Below are positions 23,945 through 34,625 of a stretch of DNA of 64,000 nucleotides, piece by piece (the first letter of the stretch is position 1; the number at the start of each line of letters is the position of its first letter). Origin of the DNA: Castanea sativa (taxonomy: Eukaryota; Streptophyta; Magnoliopsida; Fagales; Fagaceae); the NCBI RefSeq assembly GCF_040712315.1, contig NC_134020.1, positions 49,833,751-49,897,750 on the forward strand, given 5' to 3'. The notes beneath the pieces are model-generated. The model saw only the letters and a list, made by a program, of their open reading frames with translations. It was not told the DNA's origin and searched no databases. A program made the position numbers and the translations under genes.

Positions 23945-25141
23945 TTATTATATCATAAATGTCGGCCACACCTATTAAATTTGCTTTCTTTTTTCTTTTC
24001 TTTCCCTTTTTTTTGGTAGAAAAAGGCATATGCATTGGAATCAACGTCACGAAAAAACTTGAATATATCAACGTAGTGGCGGCTCTAGGAAATTTTTTAG
24101 GGTGGTCACAAAAAAACTTAAATTATACAAAATTTAATAAAGAGACAATTTGAATATATCAACGTCACGAAAAAAAACACGCAAATACAATTTTTTTTTG
24201 TACTAATAAAGAGAATAAAAAAAAAGAATAATAAAAGATAAAATGCAAATTAAAAGTGCTGATATGAGAATAATAAAGTGACCATAACAATTTCATAACA
24301 AATCTTATATAACAAGTTGTTAGCCTATTTATTGGTGGGTAAAACATGTCAACATTGAACCCAAGTTAGAGTAACAGCTTACCACATAAGATTTATTGTG
24401 AAATTATTGTGAAAATATTGTGGATGTAGCATTACTCTTATATTTATTGAACTCAATTTCTTATGAGTCTCAAGTAAAAGTGTTCAAAATTTTTATTAGG
24501 ATGGTTAAAATAGGTTAATTTAGTAAATAATATATTTTTTTAAAGTATATATATACAATTTTTTCAAGTTAGGATGGTCACAAAACATATTAGTTTAAAA
24601 TAATTATTTATATAATTTTTTTTTTTTGACGAGTGAGGGTGGTCCTAGTAGAGCCGCCAGTGCATTTCCCAGGCATCAATAATTCAAAGTCTGCTCATTT
24701 TTGCCTGTGGGATAAACATACATGACTTTTAGATTGCTGAGTCAGAGAACTCAATGACCACAAGATCCGAATATAAAATGGACATACATGACTTATTCTG
24801 GTGAACATTCTTCTTATAACAAAACCAGCGGAATATTATTTTGATAGGGATGTATATCTAATACTGTACCTAATGCATATATGTATTTGGTTCATCAAAA
24901 AAGAACAAAAAAAGCATAAATGTATTTTGTTGGATGTGTGAAGTTGCATATTAATTATCACCAACGAATCGACTGTGATTTTGTCGTTGCCAATAAACTC
25001 AATAAGGATAAACAAGGACACAAATAACTAGCTAGTAGACTAGTACTCCTTTGTCTGGCTAACTCATTCTGTTTATTCAGGCAAGGTTGAAATACAGGAT
25101 ACATAAAATCAGTCGAGTAAATATGATTTGTATATGTGAAC

Positions 25142-25172
<31 letters not shown>

Positions 25173-25720
25173 GGAGATGTTAAGGAAGAATTATTGTGGA
25201 GTCCACCTAATAAAAAATCGGTATAAATTGATGAATTGAATAAAAATAATACTGAAATGATAAGTAAAATTTAAAAAATTGACTTTATTGGCTCTACACT
25301 CTATAAAATGGGTAAGAAATCTGACAAAAAGTTGACTTTATTATATAAGGTTGTTTATTAACAGGCACTGCACGGTGCCGCATTAACACTACCCATGTAT
25401 GATTATTAAAAAAAAAAAAGTACACGTTTATATATAACATAGCAAGAATATCAAATTATATAATGTGGTCTGAGCTGATGCTGTAGTTTTTTTACGCTAG
25501 GATAAGGACTAAAAAGAGAAAAATCCCTATATCCTTTGTCACACTACTCCTTATATAATTATGTTTTGAATATTTTTAAGGAAAAATTTTTCAGTTTTGA
25601 ATATCACAAACTTAAAAAGGACCAAATATAAGATTAAAATAATTTATATTTGAAATTGTCATATGGCATTCTACATAAAAAGGAACCATGTTTGAGGCTA
25701 AGATGGCAGACCAGCAATAA
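23945..25720. repeat. Copy 3 of the triplicated segment (without the LINE)
   Basis: Its left part matches 13065-13650 and its right part (25490-25720) matches 15400-15700. The LINE and its nested elements, found in copies 1 and 2, are absent between them. It has its own insertion at 24074-24662 and an AT microsatellite at 25147-25172. Confidence 0.7.
24074..24662. mobile_element. hAT-like non-autonomous element
   Basis: Left TAGTGGCGGCTCTAGGA and right TAGAGCCGCCAGTG form an inverted repeat of about 13 bp. Copy 1 lacks it at this place, so it inserted after duplication. Related starts are at 15986 and 58886. The 8-bp flanks do not match, so an old insertion. Confidence 0.55.
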
Positions 25721-27168
25721 TGTACAAATTGAAACTGGCCTAGCATGCTCCATTACCCTGAATCTTTTGGATTTCTTCTCAAAAAATGAGTCTTTTCACT
25801 TTCGAATTTCTAATAACATGTTGAACAGGTGGTTCACATTTACATTTGAGCTTCTTATCTTTTTTTAATTTCAATGGCATAGAAATTCAGCAAAAAAAAA
25901 AAAAAAAAAAAAAAACCATTTTTATCATAGAAATAACTGGCATCTTTCGTCAAAGAACATTGAGGGGTAAAAGTGGTTTTTTCAAAATATAGGATCCATT
26001 TGGTTAAGCATTTTGGGAGATTAAAGAGTGTTTTTAAAACTCAAAATTCTGTTTTATAACCGCAACTTCTCATAACTTTTTTTAACAAATACTCATTTTA
26101 AACTCAAAATATAGTTTTTAAAAGATTTATACAAACGCACCCATAGTTTGGTATTATTGTTTTGGGATTTAACAATACCCATGTGTGCGTAGAGAGTTTA
26201 TTTATTGTTTGAGCGAAAACTTTTTGTATTGGAATTTTGGGTTTATAAGAGATTGTCGAGTTTTAAGTTGGTATTAAGAGTTTGTTTTGGATGTATCAGG
26301 ATTTGGGTAGATTAGTTTGTGTTTGTTATGGGGTTTAAGAATGCTAGTATTTTGAGAGTTTCTGAGTTCGATTTGTATAATTTGAATGAGTGTGATGTAA
26401 TAATCCATAATACTGATAGTAAATTTTGATTATTGTGGCATGTTAAAGGTTAATACTTGATAAAATCATATTAAATATTAATATGTTGCAACGATTTTTT
26501 TTTTATTTGATTGTTTTCAGTCTCAAATTTCAACAAGAAGGTGCTAGAGGATTTCGCTGCTGCAAAACTATTATCAGCACGGGGGAAAATTTTTATCTGA
26601 CATGTTTTTCTCCTTTTAGAAAATCTTGGTCTGTGTGGAATTCTGTAATGTACTAAATACTAAAACTTTCTGTAAAAATTAAAATTTTCAAATTTGGAGG
26701 CTTTGATTTTAAGCATTGAAAGAGAAGCTAACGACTTGGACACAAACAACTATTTTTTCTAGAATAGTTGTTTATAGGATAAACATATATGACTTTTTAC
26801 AGCTGAGGTTGATACATTTATCAACATACTGAAAATTTGAGGTACTTCATCATTTCAGACTTGGCTATGACTTTCTTATTAAATGAACATCATCTTATAT
26901 GACCGTGAAAGAAGAAAAGTGTTAAATTAAATGAATAAATTCATCATTTCCTATAAGCTATCTTATTTGCATAGCTAATTAACCCATTCAACAAGAAAAA
27001 GTTTGCAAATTCGAATTTCTTATGATTTCATCCCTTTTTGGTCAACGTTTTGATTTAATGCAGTCCTGTTCAACCAAAAAGATATATAAAAGAGAATAAA
27101 AGATAAGGGTAAAATTTTAATTTTTCCTATATTTTTACTTTCAAATTAATTGATTTTAAAAAGTTTAA
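25721..27168. other. Intergenic, possible degenerate MITE
   Basis: Contains an A-run (25892-25915). 25993-26143 has GGATCCATTTGGTTAAGC at one end and ACAAACGCACCCA at the other, weakly like a Tourist-type inverted repeat. Otherwise nothing recognised. Confidence 0.35.
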
Positions 27169-27173
27169 GTTAT

Positions 27174-27777
27174 TGATGATGATGCAAAAGGTCGTCAGGG
27201 AGTTGTGCAGTCCTCACGTGTTCTAGACAAAACTTGCTAAACAGAAACAAAGAAAACCCTATAGAGAGTACCAGTGTGATACTGGCAAAATACCCTTCGC
27301 TAAGTTAGAAATAATTTCTACAACTCTAAAGTGTCAGAGCTGGAGAGAATTACGCGTACCTTGGTTTGTAAGGGATTTTGGGTTTTTATAGTGGTATAAA
27401 GCTGACCTCCGTTTTTTGATAGAGAAGGAGTTTCCTTGTAGAGAAGATCATCTTTAGTGCTCATATATCGTGGGATTTTTTCCTTGTAGGGATTTTGGGC
27501 GTGAGATGCAAGAAATTTTCATATTAGGTTTGTTGGAGACCACTTAGGCCACGTAGGTGCCACGTGGCTTGGCTACCCGTCTCCCTCGTGTCCGTTCATC
27601 TCATTGGAATCCATCCACTATGAAGAATTCGTCCGTCTTTCTGCCTTTCCATTTGAGAAATGATTCCCTCTACCAGTGCTTTGACTGTTAGGCCATCTAG
27701 ACCGTCTCCTTTGGCAACACCGTCGCTTATGACTATCTCTGTTAATTGGATCCATCTGCCTTAGGCTTTATCCTAGA
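27174..27777 (-). mobile_element. 3' LTR of element C
   Basis: Matches 32663-33272 along its length (e.g. GAGAGTACCAGTGTGATAC, GTGCCACGTGGCTTGGCTAC). The inner end after TTTATCC differs from the partner LTR, so its exact edge is uncertain. Confidence 0.8.
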
Positions 27778-27781
27778 CGGA

Positions 27782-27942
27782 CACGTGGAATGACGGTCTC
27801 ACCTAGTTCTAGGGAGTCGTGTTTTGATTGACAGGTTAGTTGAGAGTCATTAATGCTGGGGGGACACGTGGCATAATTTCAGTGGTTGGTTACTTGGACC
27901 AAAGTGTCTCTTCATCTTCCGCGCCATTTTTCCTATATATAT
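27782..27942 (+). promoter_or_regulatory. Candidate promoter of the opposite-strand gene
   Basis: Two G-boxes (CACGTGG at 27782-27788 and 27865-27871, both within GGACACGTGG) precede a TATA box (TATATATAT, 27934-27942). A start near 27970 would give a leader with its own intron (28086-28163, GTAAGT...GCAG) before the ATG at 28210. This is the order of a plant RNA polymerase II promoter. It sits just inside the 3' LTR and faces the opposite way to gag-pol. Confidence 0.55.
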
Positions 27943-28163
27943 GTTGCTTATCCCCTTCATTTCTACTTTTCGCAACCATTTTCCAGTGTTAGAGAGCCAC
28001 TGTCACCTGCAGGAATCTGTCACTCCGTCTCTTCAGTGCGTCCGTTCACAGCGCCATTTTTGTCCCTTTTCTGCACCATAAAACTGTAAGTGCTCTCCAT
28101 CCTATACACGTATTTTTTCTTTTCTTGTTTTCTTTAAGTATTATATGTCCGTCGCATATGCAG

Positions 28164-30402
28164 ACCTGTAGAGTCTTAGGAGTTTATCCATCATGTGTAG
28201 GTGTAATAGATGTCTAGTGAAGCGTCGAGTGAGCAATCGTGTGTCCACGAAGGAGTGGGCTACGATGAACTTTACCCGTCAGGTCAGGATGACCTCGACG
28301 CCTCTTATTTTGAAAGGATTTTGTCTGCCAACTCACCTTCTGAGGAGAAGGATGAGGACTTGGACATGGACAGGTCAGAGAGTGATACAAGTGGAGACTA
28401 AGACGGTGAGGAGAACGTTGAGAACGTTGAATCCCCTATTATATCTGTCATTGGCCCTAACGGCCTTAGGAAGTTTATTCTTCCCCTTATGTGGACAGTC
28501 AACGATTTTAACTCGACCATTAAAAGGAAACACTTCGATACCTTACGGGAGAGATATCAGATTCCTATCGACATCCCCATCCGTCTACCTTTTAAGTTTG
28601 AGAAGTGTTATTACCGTGGTGATGATGACATCAGGGTGTATAAGCAAATGTTCAAGGCGGGATTTAGACTGCCTTTAAGTCCTCTCCTCCGTCGCTTACT
28701 CTAGTACTTGGGACTAGCCGTCACCCAGATTGCTCTGAATGCTTGGAGAATCTTTCTTGGTGTAGAGGTGTTGTACAGGGTTCTAAGTAAGGAGAGACAT
28801 CAACTAACTATGGAGGAGTTCCTCCATTGTTACCGTCTCTCTGAGATTGTCAAGTCTAGGGGGATTTATAGCTCCCTGCCGAGGAAACCGACATTTAGGC
28901 TAGTGTATGAGACCCCTAATTCCAACTGGAACTGGAAGAACTGATATTTCTTCGTCCAAGGGGACAATTGGTTGTGCCACCCTGATGAGCGGGAGAACAT
29001 GCCCCTTGTTGATAAAACTTGGGGTATAATGCCTCCTCTGGTATGCGTTCGTTTGCTTAAATGTCATTGTTTACTTATTTTGTCTGTTTTACTTGTTAGT
29101 CTAACCGTCTCTTTTTGCAGGTCAGGATCGTCTAGAGGTTAATCTTGAACAGTGGAGTTTTTTGGAGAAGATCTTCAAAATTTCACTTAGAGAGAGGACT
29201 TGGAAGAAGCTCGTCACTTTAGACACCCTGCACTGGTATTGTGAGGGTCCTGAGCCAACAGATACTGCCCGTCACTACGATGCATAAGCACACCAACGTG
29301 AGTCCATCGCTTATTTCTTACTCTTTTAGTTCCTCTTGTAATTTGTCTGACTTTTTCTTACCGTTCCCTTTGTCACAAAAATGGAAGACGGGAAGAGAAG
29401 GGCTTACATCTGTCAACAAGCCGCCATGCAGGCAAAGAAAAAGAAGGAGGATGGCGTGCCTCTTATTGGAGTGACGGGCCCAATCAAGCCGCTCATCAAA
29501 GCAAAACGACAGACAAGATTGACCATTCAGTGAAGAAGCCGAACGTGGTCCCTCTTATTGTTGGGGAGATGCCTCCGGCTACCCAACTGCCTTTTCTGCC
29601 CCATCACGGGATTGCGAAGGGTTTGATGACGGCCAAAGGTCCCGTTGCTGAGTAGTGCCTCGCCTCTTTTGTGAAGATTCGCGATATGCCCTTGGCCAAC
29701 TATCGTCCATCATCAAGGACGACAATTATAAGGAATTGGGCAATCATGCAATGGAGGCCATAGGGGCAACCGGCCAGTTCAGCTTGGCTCAGGTGTGTGA
29801 TTTTCCCCTTTTCCCTTCCGTCCTTTTTCCTTCCATCTTTCAATTACCTTCATCTCTAACCATGTGTTTTACACTTGTAGGGGGTGCTGATGATGAAGCG
29901 ACTAATGGACTGTTGCATGGCCCATGAGAAGTTGGTTGACCGTCTAAAGGAAAGGGCCGAGGCCGTGGAGAAAGAGCGAAATTAGCTTAAGGCCTCGTGG
30001 AAGGTTCAGGTCAAAAAACTTGACGTGACGAGGAAGGCCCAAGAGGAGTCGGAGACTTAGGCTAAGGCGCTGAAGAAGGTACTCAAAGACAAGGAGGGGG
30101 AGATCTCCTTGTTGAGGAAGCAAATCCGTCAGGCTAAGAAGGACGAGGACATGGAATTTCACAACTCCGACGATTTCCTTACCAAGCTTGACGGTTGCTA
30201 TGCTGATGGCTGCTATGCTGACGGCTTTAATGAGTGCCTTCGTCAGGTCAAGGCCCTTTTTCTCGACTTGGACGTGTCTCAGGTCTCCTTTGATGACGTG
30301 GCCCAGACCCTAGCCATATTCGTCGAGTTTGAATGCATCGACGAGCTATTTGAGGATGATCCTACTCCCCACGCTCAAGGTGATGGGGGAGCCGCTCCCT
30401 AG
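28164..30402 (+). pseudogene. Opposite-strand, intron-containing gene of element C
   Basis: Frame open from ATG 28210 to 29040 apart from three in-frame stops (28399 TAA, 28702 TAG, 28942 TGA). It has an acidic N-terminus, then FKAGFRLPLSPLL and ALNAWRIFLGVEVLYRVLS, which resemble the 'putative gypsy-type transposon' (Transposase_28-like) domain. Introns by GT/AG and comparison with 1-1922: 29041-29120, about 29298-29380 (acceptor lost here) and 29793-29880. Later exons carry a basic block, YALGQLSSIIKDDNYKELGN, a charged coiled-coil-like stretch near 29930-30160 and an acidic tail. A 15-bp duplication near 30195 repeats CYADG. Protein role unknown; not a recognised transposase. Confidence 0.6.
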
Positions 30403-30659
30403 GATGGACAAGCCAAATCCATTGGAGATGAGAACCTTCCAGTTGAGGATGCCAAGCTAGCTGAGAAAGTAGTGGAGAGGAGGCCCCTATTGACCAGCCC
30501 TAGTTTTTGTATACTTTATATATTTTTTATTCTATTGTGGAAATTTTTTTGAGAACAATGGTTGTGTAATCTTAACATTGCCCACAAATTTTCGTTGTTT
30601 TTAATTATAAGTTTATTTGCTTCCGCTCTTATTTAAAAAATTGTAATTTGTCGACTTTG

Positions 30660-31045
30660 TAGGTTTTAGATCACTCGCTTTAGATTCAGACCTTAGGAAT
30701 GATCCGTCTCTTTTATAAGTGGGATGTACCCATCCATACGAGGACGTATATAAAATTTCAAGGTACCCTTTGGGATTCCTTGCATTTGTCCACTTCTAGA
30801 CTCATAAATTTCAAGGTATCCCTTGGGATGTACCCTTCCCCTCGTGGACGTTAATAAACTTCAATGTATCCCTTGGGATGTATTCGTCCACTAATGGACT
30901 AATAAAGTTCAAGGCATCCTTTGGGATGCATCCGTCCACTTAAGGACTTATAACTTTTAAGGCATTCCTTGAGATGCATCCATCCACTTATGGGACTTAT
31001 ATAAATTTCAATGTATCCCTTGAGATGTGTTTGTCCACTTATGGA
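30660..31045. repeat. Palindrome-rich tandem repeat (element C)
   Basis: Six to seven units of about 50-60 bp with ATCCCTTGGGAT (perfect palindrome) and GTCCACTTATGGAC-like inverted repeats. Same place as 2105-2640, between the opposite-strand gene and the pol end, but the units differ in sequence. Confidence 0.7.
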
Positions 31046-31239
31046 CATAGTTGTAGACGTGGTTTTGTAGAAATGTATATATGTGTATGGTATATCTGAA
31101 TAACTCCTCTTATAATGATAAACACATGTAGAAGCCAAAAATTGTTAGAAAAAATAAAAAGCTGCCATTTGGGCTAAAAAGTATTGTAGATAATAAAAAT
31201 TAACTAGAAAGAAATAAATTGGAAATAAGGAATGGTGGT

Positions 31240-32210
31240 TTGTATGTCGTCATCTCCTGGTAGTATTTCTTTAGGTGCTCTGTGTTCCATGGATGACACA
31301 ACTTTTGCCCGTCGAGCGTCTCCAGGTGATAGGTGCCTTTCCTCTGCCATGAAGTGATTCTATAAGGTCATTCTCAATTGGGTCCTAGCTTCCTTTGGGA
31401 GGGATCTCTTGTAGCGCCCATGACCTTCCTCAAGATGAGATCTCCAACTTAAAAGTCCCTATGTCTGACTCTGGAGTTGTAGTGCCTGGCTATGAGGTCT
31501 TAGTATCGTGCTAACCTTTGTTCAGTTGTTGCTCTGACATCGTCCCCTAGGTCAAGATGCAGGCACATGGCTTCGTCGTTCCTACTCTCATCATGATTCT
31601 CTACTCTCTAGCTTGTGAGTTCGACCTCAGCAAGGATAACGGCTTCGCTCCCGTATGCTAGTCAAAATGGTATCTCTCCTGTAGGTGTTCTGGCCATTGT
31701 CCTGTACGCCTATAGTACACTTGGTAGCTCGTTTGGCCGTATACCTTTTGTCCCCTTGAGTCGAGTCTTGATAATTTTGAATAAGGATCGGTTTGTGACC
31801 TCAACTTGTCCATTGGCCTGAGGGTGGGTGGGTGGGTGAGGAGTAGTGATTCTTGATCCCTAACTGTGAGAAAAAATCCTTGAATGACTCATTGTCAAAT
31901 TGCATTCCATTTTCCAAGACCAAGACTCTAGGGATCCCGTACTTGTAGATGATGTTTCTCCAAACAAAGCTTTATACGATTTTCTCCGTAATAGTGGCCA
32001 GCACTTCAACTTTTGCCTATTTGGTAAAGTAGTCTATACTGACTACTAGGAACTTTAGCGACTTGCCGCCATCAAGAATGGGCCTATGATGTCTAACCCC
32101 CATTCGACAAAAGGCCACAGAGCTGTCATCGGGGTAAGCTCTTCTACGGGCTGTTTGATAATGTTGCTAAACCTCTGACATTTATCGCAAGCTTTGACAT
32201 AGGCTTGGGT
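31240..32210 (-). pseudogene. Integrase C-terminal remnant of element C
   Basis: Homologous to 2838-3770 of element A: integrase tail at 31270-31450, then part of the core. Stops throughout. It continues without a break into gag at about 32210, marking an internal deletion of roughly 3.9 kb relative to element A. Confidence 0.75.
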
Positions 32211-32576
32211 GAGGTCGTTTGACACTTGTCCCCTAAAAGCTTTCATCATGAAGTCCATCCTCTCCTTCATCGTTTGCATCTTTGCAACCATGTAAGGTGG
32301 TGCCGTATCTACGACGGATGGACAGTTAGTGTCTTGTCGCTCTTGTCTGCTCGGGGTGTTATTGCCTCCTGGTCCTTCTTGGTCCCTTCTTTTGGCGCTG
32401 GTATCCTCTTGCTCCTCCCCATGATTGTTGGGTCTCGCGTTCCTTTGGCGCAGCTGTTCTTCCAGGTCGTGGTTTTGCTTAGTAAAGCGTTCTACAGCCG
32501 TGGCGAGAGTCTGTACCTGCCTTTCGAGGGTAGTAGTGCGTGGTTCATCTCCTTGGTTGTTGTTGGTTGCCATCAA
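32055..32576 (-). pseudogene. Gag-integrase fusion ORF created by deletion
   Basis: 173 codons from MMATNNNQGDEPRTTTLER. The first 115 or so residues are gag (MKERMDFMMKAFRGQVSND), then LTQAYVKACDKCQRF and WPFVEWGLDIIGPF of integrase follow in frame. The fusion point near residue 123 joins positions equal to about 7640 and 3765 of element A. Unlikely to have a function; it is the clearest mark of the deletion. Confidence 0.85.
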
Positions 32577-32645
32577 GCGAGCAAGTACTATATAAATCTT
32601 TGTCTGGGAAGTGTAGTATGTCTTCTACTACGATCTTGTTCTTTC

Positions 32646-32662
32646 CCACAAATGGCGCCAAC
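32646..32662 (-). other. Primer-binding site of element C
   Basis: Minus-strand GTTGGCGCCATTTGTGGG directly after the LTR end (CATCATCATCA). TGGCGCC start fits tRNA-primed Tat/Athila elements. Intact here, unlike in A. Confidence 0.65.
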
Positions 32663-33272
32663 TGATGATGATGGAAAAAATTGTCAGTGAGTTGCGTAGA
32701 CCTCACGTGCTCTAGGCAAAACCTGTGAAACAAAAACAAAGAAAACCCTACAGAGAGTACCAGTGTGATACCTGCCAAATATTCTCCGAAGGCTAAGTTA
32801 GGGAGAATTTCTACAAATCTAGAGTGTCAGAGCTGGGAAGAATTACACGTGCCTTTGTTTGTGAGGGATTTGAGGTTTTTATAGTGGCATAGAGCTGACC
32901 TCTATTTCTTGATGGAGAAGGAGTTTCCTTGTAGAGGAGATCCTCTTCGGTGCTCATATATCATGGGATTTTTTCCTAGTAGGGATTCTGGGCGTGAGAT
33001 GCAAGACATTTCCATATTAGGTTTCTTGGAGACCACTTAGGCTACGTAGGTGCCACGTGGCTTGGCTACCCGTCTCCCTTGTGTTCGTCTGTCTCATTGG
33101 AATCCGTCCACTACGAAGAATCCGTCCGTCTTTCTGCCTTTCCATCTGAGTCACGATTCCCTCTACCAGTGCTTTGATTGTTAGGCCATCTAGACTGTCT
33201 CCTTTGGCAACACCGTTGCTTATGACTAACTCTGTTAATTGGATCCGTTTGCCTTAGGATTTATCCTTATCA
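32663..33272 (-). mobile_element. 5' LTR of element C
   Basis: 610 bp, TGATGATG... to ...CCTTATCA on the plus strand, followed by GTTAT. Contains a TTTTTATAGTGG stretch near 32876 that could serve as a TATA region in reverse. Homologous to 27174-27777. Confidence 0.8.
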
Positions 33273-33632
33273 GTTATAATCATGAACTTTTACTAATAAT
33301 CAGCTCAAAATTTAAGAGGCACTAAATAAAATTTAAATGATAGTTTAATAATATTTAGCTCAAAAAAAAAAAAACCTTATTTATAAGAAATGTCGGTAGC
33401 ATAAGACACTCGTATCTATCACATGTAACATGTTTGTGATTTGAGGCAATTACTATAACATGTTTACGTACGGTATCTATCACATGTATAGTATCGTTTA
33501 CAAAGTCTACAACATTGTCGTTAAAAAGAAGCAAAAGAAAAGTAAATTGTAATCAATGTCAATTGAAGAGCTTACAGTTCAATAATATTGACATGAGCAC
33601 ATGACTATCAATAATTGTACAGTTTTTTTTAA

Positions 33633-33775
33633 AAAAAAATTTTTAAAATTTTTTAATAGGTAATTTCAACCTATAGTATCCGTTCCTAATAATAATTTTT
33701 TTATCATCAAACTAAAATATAAATTCAAAGATGAGAGATTTTACTAGTTGAGTTAACTGAAACTCACTGCGATAA
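33633..33775 (-). mobile_element. SINE-like copy
   Basis: Minus strand: GTTTCAGTTAACTCAACTAG-type head, TAAAATCTCTCATC, TTTGATGATAAAAAAATTAT and GGTTGAAATTACC end. Related to 46495-46650 and 52380-52527. See the latter for the tRNA-like boxes. Confidence 0.5.
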
Positions 33776-33837
33776 TTGTACAAATTTATTCTCCATGTTT
33801 TGTTTTTGGTACAAAATTTCATGTGGACAAATGGGGA

Positions 33838-33968
33838 AAATACTTATATAGTCTTGGAGCACTGCTTCAGTCTCTCACAAATGGGATGGGCCCCACACAT
33901 GGGCCCACTATGGGTCCTCCCTTTATGAAAGGCCAGAGTAGTGCTCTAGGACTATCTAAGTATTGCTC
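33838..33968. mobile_element. Short MITE with 12-bp flanking repeat
   Basis: 131 bp. Ends AAATACTTATATAGTC and GACTATCTAAGTATTGCTC are inverted repeats, and GACAAATGGGGA flanks both sides exactly (33826-33837, 33969-33980). A 9-bp or slightly longer duplication fits Mutator-like MITEs. Confidence 0.7.
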
Positions 33969-34079
33969 GACAAATGGGGAGGCATCAATTTAAAGTGGAA
34001 AAAAAAATGCATACTATCTTTTGAGAAACTTTAAAATATTGCTTTTATATCATCCAGTAGATTAGAGAATGAAAACCTA

Positions 34080-34625
34080 GAAAAAACATGTCATCATTAG
34101 CTAAAAATCAAATCTGAGATTTTAGGATCTTTGAAGCTCGATAGATCTAGAAGTATTGAGTTTCATTAAAACTCTGATCAAGTTGCTTTCTCTTTTACAA
34201 GTGTGTAGTGAAGAACTTTGAACTCAACAAGGAGTTTCAAGTTGTTGGGAGTTGGTCATAGATTGAAGATTTGTGCAATTGAAGTCTTTACAAGATCAAG
34301 TCTAATTGGAGATTAGCATAAGGGTTCTACTGTAGATAGGTACTTTGGGATAGGCTAGGAGAGTAAGATTCCTTATACTTGTAACCGCTTGTTCTTGATT
34401 AGTAAATTCTTGGGAGGGGTGACTTAAAATTCACCTGGTCGGGTTTTTGCGTTGTGAAAGTTTTTCTTATTAGGCAGCAAATCATTTTGTCAAATTTAAT
34501 TGCCACTGTACTCTAGATTAGAATTGTGATTTGTTGGTGCTTCTACGAAATTTCATGTAATTTGATCTAATTAATTAATTTGGTTAATTGAATTAATTAA
34601 CTGGGGTCAATTTATAACTCAACAT
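34080..34625 (+). mobile_element. Copia-type LTR or leader fragment
   Basis: GGGGTGACTTAAAATTCACC, GTAACCGCTTGTT and an ATTAATTAATT-rich end recur in reverse at 49400-49620, within a Copia-type LTR. The right edge may be AACTCAACA at 34623. No domains. Confidence 0.5.

Larger units (their letters stand above)
27174..33272 (-). mobile_element. Gypsy element C, complete but internally deleted
   Basis: 6.1 kb bounded by GTTAT on both sides (27169-27173 and 33273-33277) and starting TG / ending CA. Order on the plus strand: 3' LTR, opposite-strand gene, tandem repeats, integrase tail, gag start, PBS, 5' LTR. RT, protease, RNase H and most of integrase and gag are missing, so it could only move with help. 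The two LTRs differ at roughly one base in ten by eye, so it is old. Confidence 0.85.

Noticed and set aside
26775..26800. Fourth copy of the triplicated segment
   Set aside because: Only about 20 bp (GGATAAACATATATGACTTT) match; too short to claim.
32226..32690. Plus-strand ORF of 154 codons
   Set aside because: Opposite strand of the gag-integrase fusion; no domain.
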